A stretch of DNA of 64,000 nt from Paenibacillus glycanilyticus NBRC 16618 (GTDB taxonomy: Bacteria > Bacillota > Bacilli > Paenibacillales > Paenibacillaceae). Both the position numbers and the translations under genes were made by a program. Below, in pieces: positions 8,230-18,244 of the stretch (positions are counted from its first letter, which is position 1; each line of letters opens with the position of its first letter). The stretch lies in NCBI RefSeq assembly GCF_004000805.1, contig NZ_BILY01000011.1, positions 108,173 through 172,172 on the forward strand, in the 5' to 3' direction. The notes under the pieces were generated by a model. That model made no database searches and was not told where the DNA came from. It saw nothing but the letters and a program-made list of their open reading frames with translations.

Positions 8230-8256
8230 AAAAAAAGCTGGCCTACTCGGCCAGCT
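8230..8256 (-). terminator. rodA terminator overlapping its last codons
   Basis: Stem AGCTGGCC/GGCCAGCT with a five-base loop and six following T on the minus strand. The stem begins in the codons for Glu-Leu-Ala-Glu, and the TAG stop lies at the loop, so the terminator hairpin is partly coding. Confidence 0.85.
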
Positions 8257-9391
8257 CGTACTTCTCTTGGTGCGCGTTAATACTAAACAAAATACCGATA
8301 CACAGCATGTTAAGCAGCAGCGAAGTACCGCCGTAGCTGATGAATGGCAGCGTAATACCGGTGATCGGCATAAGCCCAATCATCATGCCGATATTTTGGA
8401 AGATCTGAAAGACGTACATGGAGGCGATCCCGATTACGATAAACGCAGCCCGATTATCGTAACATCGGAAAGCGATTAGTATCATCCTATATATCAATAG
8501 GAAGTACAGTAATAGCAGGATCGCAGAGCCCTGGAAGCCAAACTCCTCCCCGATTACGACAAAAATCGAATCGGAATAAGGATAAGGAATGAACTTCCCG
8601 TTAATCATATCGCCCTTCAAATACCCGTCGCCGCTGAGGCCGCCGGAACCGATCGCTATCTTGGCATTTTCCGATTGATGCTTATCATCGGATGACGCCT
8701 GGCTTGGGTCCAGGAACGTATTGATCCGTTTGTACCAGTGCTCCTTGTGATGGTCCTTCAGATAAGATTCAATCTCGGAGTTAAACATCGTAAACAAGGA
8801 GATAGACAATACGACCGCCGCAACAACCGCGGTCAAACCAACCAGCACGTGGGTATATTTGACGTTGCCAATCCAAAGCATCCCCAAGACGATAACGATA
8901 TAAATAATCGCGTTGCCAAGGTCAGGCTGGATCATGACGAGCAGGAACGGCAAAAACGCAAAAGCAGCGATGGGAAGCAAGTCCTCGATAAAGGTTAATC
9001 GATCCCCCTGCCGGCGGCCCATTATATAGGCAATACCGATAATAATAATAATCTTCATAATCTCGGCAGGCTGAAACAAGAAGCCGCCCGGCAGTTTGAA
9101 CCAACCGGACGCGCCGTTAATGTTTGCCCCGAAGAAGAAGACCGCGATAAGCAGTGCGACTCCGATACCGTATAAAACGTACCAGCTTTTCAGTAATATG
9201 CGATAATCAAAGACGGTAGCCGTTATAGCTACTAAAAAACCGGCTATATAAAAAGCGACTGTTTTCACATCATAGTTGTGATAAAGCGGGTTGTTATGCG
9301 TAGCGCTTCTAACCAGAACGGTACTAATGCCCATCAGGCAGACCAAAATGGCTACGATGCCCCAGTCTATCTTTTTCAGCTTGTTTAGCAC
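8243..9391 (-). CDS. rodA: Rod shape-determining protein RodA (SEDS family)
   Basis: SEDS glycosyltransferase that polymerises lipid II for lateral wall growth with a class B PBP. The 382-residue protein has about ten membrane segments and the family signatures FQPAEIMKI, MIQPDLGNA and PFISYGGTSLLLNM. It could be labelled FtsW/SpoVE by homology, but the shape-gene context (mreBCD, minCD) and the short termini favour RodA. Start is GTG at 9391 with a modest GGATGA upstream, 7 nt after minD, so it is cotranscribed with minCD. In B. subtilis no rodA stands between minD and spoIVFA, so this is an insertion relative to that order. Confidence 0.9.
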   Translation of the reverse strand: MLNKLKKIDWGIVAILVCLMGISTVLVRSATHNNPLYHNYDVKTVAFYIAGFLVAITATVFDYRILLKSWYVLYGIGVALLIAVFFFGANINGASGWFKLPGGFLFQPAEIMKIIIIIGIAYIMGRRQGDRLTFIEDLLPIAAFAFLPFLLVMIQPDLGNAIIYIVIVLGMLWIGNVKYTHVLVGLTAVVAAVVLSISLFTMFNSEIESYLKDHHKEHWYKRINTFLDPSQASSDDKHQSENAKIAIGSGGLSGDGYLKGDMINGKFIPYPYSDSIFVVIGEEFGFQGSAILLLLYFLLIYRMILIAFRCYDNRAAFIVIGIASMYVFQIFQNIGMMIGLMPITGITLPFISYGGTSLLLNMLCIGILFSINAHQEKYELAE

Positions 9392-9398
9392 AAGGCAA

Positions 9399-10190
9399 TC
9401 ATCCTATTCCAAGAAACTTGCGGAAGCGTTTGAAGGCACCGGCCTTCTCATCGAGCAGCATAAGCGGAACCATATCCCCCAGTATGCGGCGAGCGATATT
9501 GCGGTAAGCGATAGCGGCACGCGAAGAAGGATCCATCACCGTTGGTTCTCCGGAATTGGCAGCCTTGATAACCTTCTCGTCATCAGGGACAATCCCAAGC
9601 AGATCAACGGCGAGCACTTGGCAAATTTCATCAATATCAAGCATTTCGCCGTTCTTCACCATGTTCTGGCGAATCCGGTTAATAATTATTTTGGATGGAA
9701 TCTGCTCTTTCTCGAGCAGTCCGATAACACGGTCAGCATCCCGTACCGCGGCATTCTCCGGCGTTGTTACAACAATCGCGCGATCCGCGCCTGCAATCGC
9801 ATTGCGGAAGCCATGCTCAATGCCTGCCGGACAATCAATGATCACGTAATCGAAATCCTTCTTGAGCTCGAGTACCATATCCCGGACTTGATCCGGCGAT
9901 ACGTCCTGCTTATCCTTGGTTTGGGCAGCAGGCAGCATGTACAGCTCTTCAAAGCGCTTGTCTTTAATCAAAGCCTGATTAAGCCGGCAGCGTCCTTCGG
10001 CTACATCAATCAGGTCATAAATAATTCGATTCTCAAGTCCCATTACAACATCCAAATTACGCAATCCGATGTCGGTATCGACCATACAAACCTTTTTGCC
10101 AAGCAAAGCAAGTGCCGTACCTAAATTAGCCGAGGTCGTCGTTTTACCGACTCCACCTTTGCCTGATGTTACAACAATCGCCTCTCCCAT
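9399..10190 (-). CDS. minD: Septum site-determining ATPase MinD
   Basis: Membrane-associated ParA-type ATPase that recruits MinC to the poles. The deviant Walker A KGGVGKT is at 11-17 with the signature Lys11, switch motifs are VDTDIGLRNLD and DCPAGIEHGF, and a basic amphipathic C-terminal helix (AFKRFRKFLGIG) is the membrane-targeting sequence. 263 residues is normal. It begins 13 nt after minC, ATG at 10190 with AGGGGTG upstream. The pair lies downstream of mreBCD as in Bacillus. Confidence 0.97.
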   Translation of the reverse strand: MGEAIVVTSGKGGVGKTTTSANLGTALALLGKKVCMVDTDIGLRNLDVVMGLENRIIYDLIDVAEGRCRLNQALIKDKRFEELYMLPAAQTKDKQDVSPDQVRDMVLELKKDFDYVIIDCPAGIEHGFRNAIAGADRAIVVTTPENAAVRDADRVIGLLEKEQIPSKIIINRIRQNMVKNGEMLDIDEICQVLAVDLLGIVPDDEKVIKAANSGEPTVMDPSSRAAIAYRNIARRILGDMVPLMLLDEKAGAFKRFRKFLGIG

Positions 10191-10203
10191 GCATGAACAC
10201 CCC

Positions 10204-10860
10204 TTATACCTTAATCGGATTATTGCGTAAACGGAATAATTGCGTCATTTTGTCAATCTGCATGTTTCCCTCATACAAATAAGCGAATTCCATGGCTGCA
10301 TCCCCGGACATCCATTCCTCCGGAGGACGGCTGATGACATCGGCAATTCGAAGCTGGGTTGGACGCATAAGCGAAGCGGCGATAATGACATCCGTTCTGC
10401 CGTTTACGCCTGCATGGGCGACACCTCTCAGTGCGCCCATTACGTATATATCTCCGCTGCACAAGATTGTACCGCCCGGATTGACATCCCCAGCTAGCAG
10501 CAGGTCACCGTCATGCTCTATCGTTTGGCCGGAACGGATAATTCCCGTTATAACATGAGGGCCGGCGGGAGCCGTATTAGCTCCATCCTGCATCGCAGAG
10601 GACGATTCAATCGACTGAACCATTAAATTGCCCTGCGAGCGAATGACCGATTTGATCCGTTCCTTCTCATCCTCGCCAATCTGCCTTGTCCCAAGTTTCA
10701 CATGCACGTGCACGAGCGGGCCGGTCAGCAGCTGCTGATGCGTTTTCTCAAGCTTATACTGCAGCTCGTCAAGCAAAACCGCAAATTCGCACTTATCGTC
10801 GAGAAGGAACACGAGACCTTCCTTGACACCTTTTATCATAATATGCTGCTTCTCGGTCAC
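10204..10860 (-). CDS. minC: Septum site-determining protein MinC
   Basis: FtsZ polymerisation inhibitor delivered by MinD. The 218-residue protein has the N-terminal FtsZ-contact domain (KGVKEGLVFLLDD onward) and a C-terminal beta-helix (about 105-215) with GGTILCSGDIYVMGALRG and a GVAHAG-like turn, the MinD-binding part. It is separated from mreD by 66 nt with no visible terminator, so probable continuation of the mreBCD transcript. ATG at 10860. Confidence 0.95.
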   Translation of the reverse strand: MTEKQHIMIKGVKEGLVFLLDDKCEFAVLLDELQYKLEKTHQQLLTGPLVHVHVKLGTRQIGEDEKERIKSVIRSQGNLMVQSIESSSAMQDGANTAPAGPHVITGIIRSGQTIEHDGDLLLAGDVNPGGTILCSGDIYVMGALRGVAHAGVNGRTDVIIAASLMRPTQLRIADVISRPPEEWMSGDAAMEFAYLYEGNMQIDKMTQLFRLRNNPIKV

Positions 10861-10926
10861 GTCTGTCCCTCCCCAACGTAATCCATTCTTTTCACGGAGT
10901 GCAAATTCCTGCTTCCTGCCTATAAA

Positions 10927-11469
10927 TTATTCTTCCTCCGAATCCGGATTCAGCTTCAAATGGCTCTCGAAAAGACGCCTTGCCGGTACGTAGACCGCCA
11001 GCGCAAAGACCAGCTGAAGGAACAGGCTTGGCAAAATATGATCCATCAGCGCCCAGGCATACGTTTCTTTCGTAATCCGGAAAACCATATTTACGAAATA
11101 CACGATCGTGTCGTACAGAATAGAGCCGAGGCCAACCACGGACAACGCCGTGAGCAGCGTGCTGCGCCGGCGCTCCAGCAGTACGCCGGTATAGTATCCG
11201 ATAAGTCCCATGGAAAAGGCGTTAACACCCATTAAATGTCCGAAGTAGACGACATCCTGCAGAAAGCCAAAGCTTATTCCGAAAAATAAAGCCCGGTGCC
11301 GACCGCTGTATAAGGCTGCGAAAACAACAAAAACGAACATAAAATGAGGAACGATTCTTCCCGTCAGCTCAATCGGAATAAGCCAAGGCATGATAGCGCC
11401 CTCTATGATAAATAGGAGCAGCATGACAAGAATAAGCCGGTTGATGCCTTTGTCGCCCATCTTATTCAT
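10927..11469 (-). CDS. mreD: Rod shape-determining protein MreD
   Basis: Polytopic membrane component of the elongasome. The 180 residues are mostly hydrophobic, with about five membrane segments and the FGFLQDVVYFGHLMGVNAFSM segment typical of the family. It overlaps the end of mreC by 8 nt, indicating translational coupling. C-terminus is short and acidic (NPDSEEE). MreD is poorly conserved, so identification rests on both profile and position. Confidence 0.93.
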   Translation of the reverse strand: MNKMGDKGINRLILVMLLLFIIEGAIMPWLIPIELTGRIVPHFMFVFVVFAALYSGRHRALFFGISFGFLQDVVYFGHLMGVNAFSMGLIGYYTGVLLERRRSTLLTALSVVGLGSILYDTIVYFVNMVFRITKETYAWALMDHILPSLFLQLVFALAVYVPARRLFESHLKLNPDSEEE

Positions 11470-12331
11470 CTCCCGATTCCGTCGGCTGAACGACGAACAC
11501 TTCGGTCAGATGATCGAACTTGGCTGCCATTTTAATCGTAGCGGTATGGGTAAGGCCAAAATCGCCGACCTGCCTTGTTTCTACCGTACCGATCACGAGA
11601 CCGCGAGGGTAAACATTGCCGAGTCCGGATGTAATAACCGTATCGTCAACAATCATTTTATCGTTTTCGGCAATTTTGGTCATAATGAGGCGATCTGTTT
11701 CCTTATCATAGCTGCCGACAATGCCAAACGACTCGTTCTCCCTGCCGAGAACCGTTGCCGCAATGGCGTTTGACGTTGGAGAGGTGTCATCCAGTTCCGT
11801 AAGCGGAGTTACCGTTGCCGTGTACGGGCGGACATTGCTGACAAGTCCAACAAGCCCGTCAATTGTCGTTACGGCCATATTGGGCTTGATTCCGTTCTTG
11901 GAACCAAGGTTTATAACCATCGTATGATTGTATGGATCGTTATCAATTGCAATAACTTGGGCAATCAAATAATTGTATTTGTACATGTTCTTCTGTCGTT
12001 CCGTAAAGTGCAGCTCTTTCTGCAGCCGCTCGTTCTCCTTCTGGACAAAATTATAATTAATTTTGTCCCGCGCGTAAGCAGCAGCCGTCAGCTTCAGCTG
12101 TTCGTTCTCCTCATGCAGCGTCTTGAGCTCGCGAATGTCCTCAAAGAAGCCCGCTACTAATCCAGCGGGCTTGTAGAACCATTGCTGCGCGAATCCAACA
12201 GAATCGCCGAGAAATTTCTCGGGCCAAGTCAGCTCCTTGCGGTCGCTTAGCGAGAAACCGATAACCGCAATGAACAGGATTAATCCGATCATAAGCATAA
12301 ACAACCGCTTATTTCTTAGCAGCTTAAACAG
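11462..12331 (-). CDS. mreC: Rod shape-determining protein MreC, apparent CTG start
   Basis: Bitopic periplasmic-type scaffold protein of the elongasome: one N-terminal membrane segment, a coiled coil (ELKTLHEENEQLKLTAAAYA) and two beta-barrel domains. The usual family N-terminus FKLLRNKRLF lies upstream of the first canonical start (TTG 12304) and is in frame from a CTG at 12331, which has AGGTGA 6 nt upstream; an in-frame TGA precedes it by two codons. TTG 12304 has no good Shine-Dalgarno and would lose the basic residues before the membrane segment. CTG initiation is rare and is inferred, not shown. 289 residues from CTG. Overlaps mreD. Confidence 0.93.
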   Translation of the reverse strand: MFKLLRNKRLFMLMIGLILFIAVIGFSLSDRKELTWPEKFLGDSVGFAQQWFYKPAGLVAGFFEDIRELKTLHEENEQLKLTAAAYARDKINYNFVQKENERLQKELHFTERQKNMYKYNYLIAQVIAIDNDPYNHTMVINLGSKNGIKPNMAVTTIDGLVGLVSNVRPYTATVTPLTELDDTSPTSNAIAATVLGRENESFGIVGSYDKETDRLIMTKIAENDKMIVDDTVITSGLGNVYPRGLVIGTVETRQVGDFGLTHTATIKMAAKFDHLTEVFVVQPTESGDE

Positions 12332-12375
12332 TTTTAATCACCTGCCCGTTCCATATCCTAACCGCTCTGGTTCTC

Positions 12376-13437
<1,062 letters not shown>

Positions 13438-13445
13438 TTATTATA

Positions 13446-14132
13446 TTACATGTAACCATGTTCCTTCAAACTGATAAACCTTCCATCCCCGATGACCAAA
13501 TGGTCCAGCACTTCAATCCCCATCAGTTCACCAGCCTCCACAAGGCGCTTCGTTAATGTGACGTCCTCCGGGCTTGGCATAGGGTCTCCGCTCGGATGAT
13601 TATGAACACAAATAATTGAAGCACTGCCGGCTTTCACGGCCGCTCGAAAAACCTCTCTTGGATGAACAAGAGACGCATTAAGCGTACCAACCGATAGCGT
13701 TTCCCGGGCAATAATATGGTTCTTCGTATTCAGAAACAGGCAGACGAAGTGCTCCTTTTTCAGGTAGCGCATCTCTTCCATCACATAGTTCGCAGCATCC
13801 TGCGGTTTACGTACCGTCACAATCTCGCCTTGTCCGCTCCGTACAATACGGCGTCCAAGCTCGATTCCGGCCCGCAGCTGGACCGCTTTTGCCGGTCCGA
13901 TCCCTTTTATAGCCGTCAGCTCGCTCATGCTCATATCGAGCAAATTGCGCAAGCTTCCGCATTCTTTCAATATTTTACCAGCCAAATGCACAGCCGATTC
14001 TTGCTTTGTACCCGTACGCAGCAGAATCGCAAGCAATTCGGTATGGCTAAGCGCTTCGGCCCCATATTGCATCATGCGTTCTCTTGGTCGCTCTTCATGG
14101 GGGACATTTCGTAACAGATTGCCTTGCTCCAT
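13446..14132 (-). CDS. radC: RadC family protein (JAB/MPN domain, UPF0758)
   Basis: Role still unclear despite the historical DNA-repair name. The 228-residue protein has an N-terminal helix-hairpin-helix region (MSELTAIKGIGPAKAVQL) and a JAB metalloprotease-like domain with HNHPSGDP and downstream Asp (VLDHLVIGD). It lies between maf and mreB as in Bacillus. ATG start 14132. Confidence 0.95.
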   Translation of the reverse strand: MEQGNLLRNVPHEERPRERMMQYGAEALSHTELLAILLRTGTKQESAVHLAGKILKECGSLRNLLDMSMSELTAIKGIGPAKAVQLRAGIELGRRIVRSGQGEIVTVRKPQDAANYVMEEMRYLKKEHFVCLFLNTKNHIIARETLSVGTLNASLVHPREVFRAAVKAGSASIICVHNHPSGDPMPSPEDVTLTKRLVEAGELMGIEVLDHLVIGDGRFISLKEHGYM

Positions 14133-14216
14133 GTCCGTCCCTGCCTCTTCCAGCTAAAATGATATGGCATTACTTGGTGTTATGTCCAAATCAAGGTCAC
14201 TTCATGAAAAGTTAAT

Positions 14217-14864
14217 CTAGAAAACCTGAATTTCGTATTGAGCAAGCATGTCCGACAACAGAGACACCGGCAGGCCAACGACATTAAAATAACAGCCGTC
14301 AATCTTCTCGACCAGCGTTGCGCCAAGTCCCTGAATCCCGTATGCACCTGCTTTATCATCGGGTTCGCCCGTTGCGATATACCGCTTCAGTACTTCATCT
14401 CGCATCGGCTTCATATAAACCTTCGTCATCCGATGCGCGGAAGTCTCGGCACCGGTCTCCGCAACCACGCAAGCCACTCCCGTATAAACTTCATGCTCTC
14501 GTCCTTGAAGGCTCTGCAGCATGGACAATGCATCTTCATGGTCCTTCGGCTTGCCAAGCACCCGGCCGTCTACAACAACAATCGTGTCTGCTCCAACCAC
14601 GAGAGAACAATTCTCTTCCCGGCGTTCCTTCAGAATAGCTGCGGTCGCGTGCGCCTTGCGGAGAGCCAGCTGCTCGACAATATGCGCAGGCGCCCAATCG
14701 GAAGGTACCGACTCGTCGGCATCAGAGGACAAAATATAAACCGGCAAGGAAAGGCCCAGGGATGCGACCAGTTCCTTCCGGCGCGGTGACGACGATGCCA
14801 GCACAAGCTGGCTGATCGGTTTAGTCGATTCATACTTGCTCAAAAGTCCCACTTGCTCCTTCAT
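14217..14864 (-). CDS. maf: Maf-type nucleotide pyrophosphatase
   Basis: House-cleaning NTP pyrophosphatase linked to septum formation. Family signature LVLASSSPRRKELVASLGL, VGADTIVVVDG and the KAGAYGIQGLGATLVEKIDG C-terminal motif are all present. ATG at 14864 gives 215 residues, ~15 longer at the N-terminus than most; an AAGGAG inside the first codons suggests translation might begin at TTG 14843 instead. Order maf-radC-mreBCD is conserved. Confidence 0.93.
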   Translation of the reverse strand: MKEQVGLLSKYESTKPISQLVLASSSPRRKELVASLGLSLPVYILSSDADESVPSDWAPAHIVEQLALRKAHATAAILKERREENCSLVVGADTIVVVDGRVLGKPKDHEDALSMLQSLQGREHEVYTGVACVVAETGAETSAHRMTKVYMKPMRDEVLKRYIATGEPDDKAGAYGIQGLGATLVEKIDGCYFNVVGLPVSLLSDMLAQYEIQVF

Positions 14865-14885
14865 TTCCGGCCGTGTGTGGCCGGT

Positions 14886-15128
14886 TTACATTTTACGATA
14901 TAACCAAATAGCGGCTAGAGCGCCAATAATACTGAACAAACTAATTTGAACATGTACATTCAGATCCAGGCTGAGCACATACAGATCAACGGCAGGAGAC
15001 CAGGTTGTATCGATTGTTTTGGTCAAAAAAGAGATTCCGGATACCGGCTCAAGCCATCGCGCAACGAGTGCGCCGGCCACTAAGCCCAGCACGAGGAAAA
15101 GCAATAAAATCCAGCCGTTTTTCTTCAT
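14886..15128 (-). CDS. DUF4321 small membrane protein
   Basis: 80 residues with two membrane segments: WILLLFLVLGLVAGALVA near the N-terminus and ISLFSIIGALAAIWLYR at the C-terminus, separated by a ~35-residue extracytoplasmic loop. The sequence fits the DUF4321 family found next to maf in Firmicutes. Function unknown. ATG 15128, ~20 nt before maf, so likely in the same transcript; a role in the cell envelope is only inferred from the neighbours. Confidence 0.85.
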   Translation of the reverse strand: MKKNGWILLLFLVLGLVAGALVARWLEPVSGISFLTKTIDTTWSPAVDLYVLSLDLNVHVQISLFSIIGALAAIWLYRKM

Positions 15129-15190
15129 TATTCAACGCCTCTCGCCATTTATTGACACCTGCTCCCTATTATACTTAGGTTCGATTTCGT

Positions 15191-16696
15191 TTACAATGCG
15201 TTGATCGATTCATACCATTGTTTTTGCGTTGCGACCGCGTCCATCAGCGCGTCCTGGACAGCCCACAAATGCGATTGCGACGGCTTTTTATCGTATTCCT
15301 CTAGCGATTTGGCCGCTGTATTCATAGATTGAATTAATTTTATGAGAAATGCTTTTCCGGACTCATCCGTTACGCCTGCCTGCATCGCTTTTACGCTTCC
15401 CGTCCACTTCTGATACTCGGTTTTCCAGGATTCGGCAGCGGCGGAGCTAAGCGGCGACAAGCTTGGCTGCTCCAGCTGCGTTAAGGCCAGTTCATCTAGC
15501 ATGCCGATCAGACCGATTGTATTGTTCATAAATGCCGCTGCCGCTTTGGCGTCTCCCGCAAACGGGAACTGCTCGGGCACTTGAATGTCGATCTGCTTGA
15601 TATAGACGGGAACATCTTCGCCAAGATCATTGCTGAGGGCAAGCGCCCGATCACGGTCTATCGCCATTCCGGCATATACCCGGTAGTCGTTAGCCGTTTG
15701 CAGACCGGCAGCAGCCAGCCCTTTATCCGACAGTTCCTTAATGGCAGCGTCTCTGCCTTCCGTGTTGCTGAATACCCCGTATTGAAGCAGCTGATACGAC
15801 TGAAGCGGTATGTCCAGCTTCACCCGGCCTGCCGCCTGACCAGTCGAAGGACTGGACGTGCTTCCATTCGTATTCGTTTTACCCCCGCTTGGCGACGCGC
15901 TAGGATTCGTTACGGATCCGTTAACGGGATTGGCCAGCTTATTATTGGAATCGGATTGATCCGGCGTATTCGTAAACAGGGAGAGCAGCAAGTAGCCGAA
16001 CAACGCACCCGTTGCCAGCGCTCCGGCTACGGATAGAAACACTTTGATCCAGGATGGAGGTGCGGAATAATTATGAACGGGACCGGACCAGCGATTTGCC
16101 TTCTGTCCATTGTTATTCAGGTTCAGGTTCAGGTCCAGCTCCGGATAATGCTGAAGCTCGCCCCAAGGATCGGATTCCTGTTGCATAGGCACGGCATGCA
16201 TCTCAGGCTGTACGGACTTTGGTGGTGCGGACTTTGAAGCGGACTTTGGTTCGGACTGCGGGATCGACTCTGCCGCGGGTTGCGCCTTTTGACGGGGATG
16301 CCACTGCGCGGGTCGCTGCGGCTGCTTGGCTGTCTGTCCAGGCTTCGGCTGAGAGTCAAGAACGGCCGAGTCTTGAACAAGCTTTGGCTTTGTTACCGGT
16401 AGAGCGGCGGGAGCTGCCTGCCTCTTCTCCGCTGCTGGAGCCGGTTTTGGATCCGTCTCGCGAATCAGATCCTCAAGCGCGCTGACATCCTCTTGGAACG
16501 GACTCATCCAGGGACTAAACGGGCTTTCCGCAGTCTCATATTCGGTTTTGGCATAGAGAGGCACAATATTCGAAGGCTTGCCCTGCTCCCGTTCCGGGGC
16601 TTGCTGAGGCTTAGCGCTGATTTCCTTGCGGCCTTTGTCTTCAACACTCTGGCCGGTACGGTCAAATCGGTAAGTGATCCGGTTATTCTTGTTCAT
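15191..16696 (-). CDS. SPOR domain-containing membrane protein
   Basis: SPOR domains bind denuded peptidoglycan glycan strands. The 501-residue protein has a long Pro/Gln/Ser-rich cytoplasmic N-terminus (1-215), one membrane segment (WIKVFLSVAGALATGALFGY, about 216-235), a Ser/Thr/Asn/Gly linker, and a SPOR-like domain (about 297-375, with YQLLQYGVFSNTEGRDAAI). The final ~120 residues are helical. ATG 16696 with AGGAGA upstream. It lies between murC and the DUF4321 gene. Position and topology suggest a role at the division site or in spore envelope (as for SpoIIB), but specific function cannot be read. Confidence 0.85.
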   Translation of the reverse strand: MNKNNRITYRFDRTGQSVEDKGRKEISAKPQQAPEREQGKPSNIVPLYAKTEYETAESPFSPWMSPFQEDVSALEDLIRETDPKPAPAAEKRQAAPAALPVTKPKLVQDSAVLDSQPKPGQTAKQPQRPAQWHPRQKAQPAAESIPQSEPKSASKSAPPKSVQPEMHAVPMQQESDPWGELQHYPELDLNLNLNNNGQKANRWSGPVHNYSAPPSWIKVFLSVAGALATGALFGYLLLSLFTNTPDQSDSNNKLANPVNGSVTNPSASPSGGKTNTNGSTSSPSTGQAAGRVKLDIPLQSYQLLQYGVFSNTEGRDAAIKELSDKGLAAAGLQTANDYRVYAGMAIDRDRALALSNDLGEDVPVYIKQIDIQVPEQFPFAGDAKAAAAFMNNTIGLIGMLDELALTQLEQPSLSPLSSAAAESWKTEYQKWTGSVKAMQAGVTDESGKAFLIKLIQSMNTAAKSLEEYDKKPSQSHLWAVQDALMDAVATQKQWYESINAL

Positions 16697-16781
16697 GTCA
16701 TTCTCTCCTTGTCCCGTTCTTCTACTGCTACTCTATGAGATTCGATAGAGAATTATGATAGATTTGCCTGACTCGCTCACT

Positions 16782-16825
16782 AAAAAAACGCCCTGAAAAA
16801 CCTCGTTCGAGGCTTTCAGGGCGTT
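16782..16825 (-). terminator. murC terminator
   Basis: Long stem AACGCCCTGAAA / TTTCAGGGCGTT with an inner CCTCG/CGAGG stem, followed on the minus strand by TTTTTTTAG. It separates murC from the SPOR gene. Confidence 0.9.
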
Positions 16826-16848
16826 CTTCGCCATGCTTGATTTATGGT

Positions 16849-18237
16849 TTATGCTTTTGCTTTCAGCGTCTTCGCAAGCGCATCCGCCGTTTTCCAAATG
16901 TCGCCTGCACCCATCGTAATAACAAGATCGCCTGGAGCAACCTTGGCGGTCAAATGCTCCAGCACCTCTTCTTTCGTCGGGATATAAGACGTGTTCGCAT
17001 TGCTGTTTGTCTTGATCATCTCAACCAGCTTCCGGGAATGAACCCCTTCAATCTGCTGCTCGCCAGCCGGCGAATAGATATCCGTAATGATTACCTCATC
17101 CGCCTCCGGGAATGCCCGGCTGAACTGCTCCAGCAGGAAGAAGGTGCGCGTGTAGCGCTGAGGCTGGAATACCGCAATAATACGCTTACCCGTTGCTTTT
17201 GCTGCGCTTATCGTTGCCTGAATCTCCGTCGGATGATGCGCGTAATCGTCAATGACCAGAATGTCATTCACTTCGCCAAGCACCTGGAACCGGCGTTTCG
17301 CTCCGATAAATTCGTGAATGGCTTCCGCAACCTTATCAAAGGACAGCCCTGCTTCCAGGCAGGTAATAACCGTTGCCAGCGCGTTGTACACATTGTGGCG
17401 GCCCGGAACGGACAATTCGATGGTGCCAAGCGTCGAACCGCGATGCGTCATTTCAAACGATACCTTGCGGTCGCCAAGGCTGATATTTTCCGCTTTATAC
17501 TCGGCATCGCCGTCGATGCCGTAAGTAATCAGCTTCGAGGCTGTGTCCGCATCAAGCTTCGGAAGCAGCTCGGTGATCGTCTCGTCGTCCGCGCATACAA
17601 TCGCCTTGCCGTCTGTCTTCACCTGGGACAGGAATTTGACGTACGCCGCTTTCAGCTTGCCGAAATCACCGTCGTAGTTCTCCAGATGGTCAGGCTCAAT
17701 ATTCGTTACAATAGCAATGCTTGGGTGATACTGCAAGAATGAACCGTCGCTTTCATCCGCTTCCGCAACGACGTATTCGCCTTTGCCGGCTTTTGCGTTC
17801 GTTCCCACATTGACGATCTCGCCGCCGATAATATAAGTTGGATCCGCATCGCATTTTTCCATAACAAGCGCGATCATGGAGGAAGTAGTCGTCTTCCCAT
17901 GCGCTCCGGCTACGGCTACGCCTTTGCCGGCATTCATGAGCCGCGCAAGCATTTGCGCACGGTGCAGCACCGGAATATTCAGCTCTTCCGCTGCCACCCG
18001 CTCGACATTGTCTTTCGAGAGCGCCGTCGAATAAACGACAAGATCGGCGCCTTTGACATGCTCCGCCTCATGGCCGATATAGATTTGCGCGCCTTTCGCC
18101 GCAAGCTTCTCCGTCAATTCCTGACGGGCTACATCGGAACCGGTAATTTTATATCCCATTTCTAGCATAACGCGGGCGATTGCGCTCATGCCGTAACCGC
18201 CGATTCCGATGAAATGAACATGTTCTGCCGTATTCAA
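16849..18237 (-). CDS. murC: UDP-N-acetylmuramate--L-alanine ligase
   Basis: Adds the first amino acid to UDP-MurNAc in peptidoglycan precursor synthesis. The 462 residues start (TTG) [19 protein letters not shown], with ATP loop [20 protein letters not shown] and [10 protein letters not shown], all hallmark motifs. TTG 18237 is chosen over upstream starts because it sits 7 nt after the folC stop with AAAGGTTGG as Shine-Dalgarno, and the family N-terminus begins there. Close spacing suggests coupling to folC. Confidence 0.96.
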   Translation of the reverse strand: MNTAEHVHFIGIGGYGMSAIARVMLEMGYKITGSDVARQELTEKLAAKGAQIYIGHEAEHVKGADLVVYSTALSKDNVERVAAEELNIPVLHRAQMLARLMNAGKGVAVAGAHGKTTTSSMIALVMEKCDADPTYIIGGEIVNVGTNAKAGKGEYVVAEADESDGSFLQYHPSIAIVTNIEPDHLENYDGDFGKLKAAYVKFLSQVKTDGKAIVCADDETITELLPKLDADTASKLITYGIDGDAEYKAENISLGDRKVSFEMTHRGSTLGTIELSVPGRHNVYNALATVITCLEAGLSFDKVAEAIHEFIGAKRRFQVLGEVNDILVIDDYAHHPTEIQATISAAKATGKRIIAVFQPQRYTRTFFLLEQFSRAFPEADEVIITDIYSPAGEQQIEGVHSRKLVEMIKTNSNANTSYIPTKEEVLEHLTAKVAPGDLVITMGAGDIWKTADALAKTLKAKA

Positions 18238-18244
18238 AGACGGT

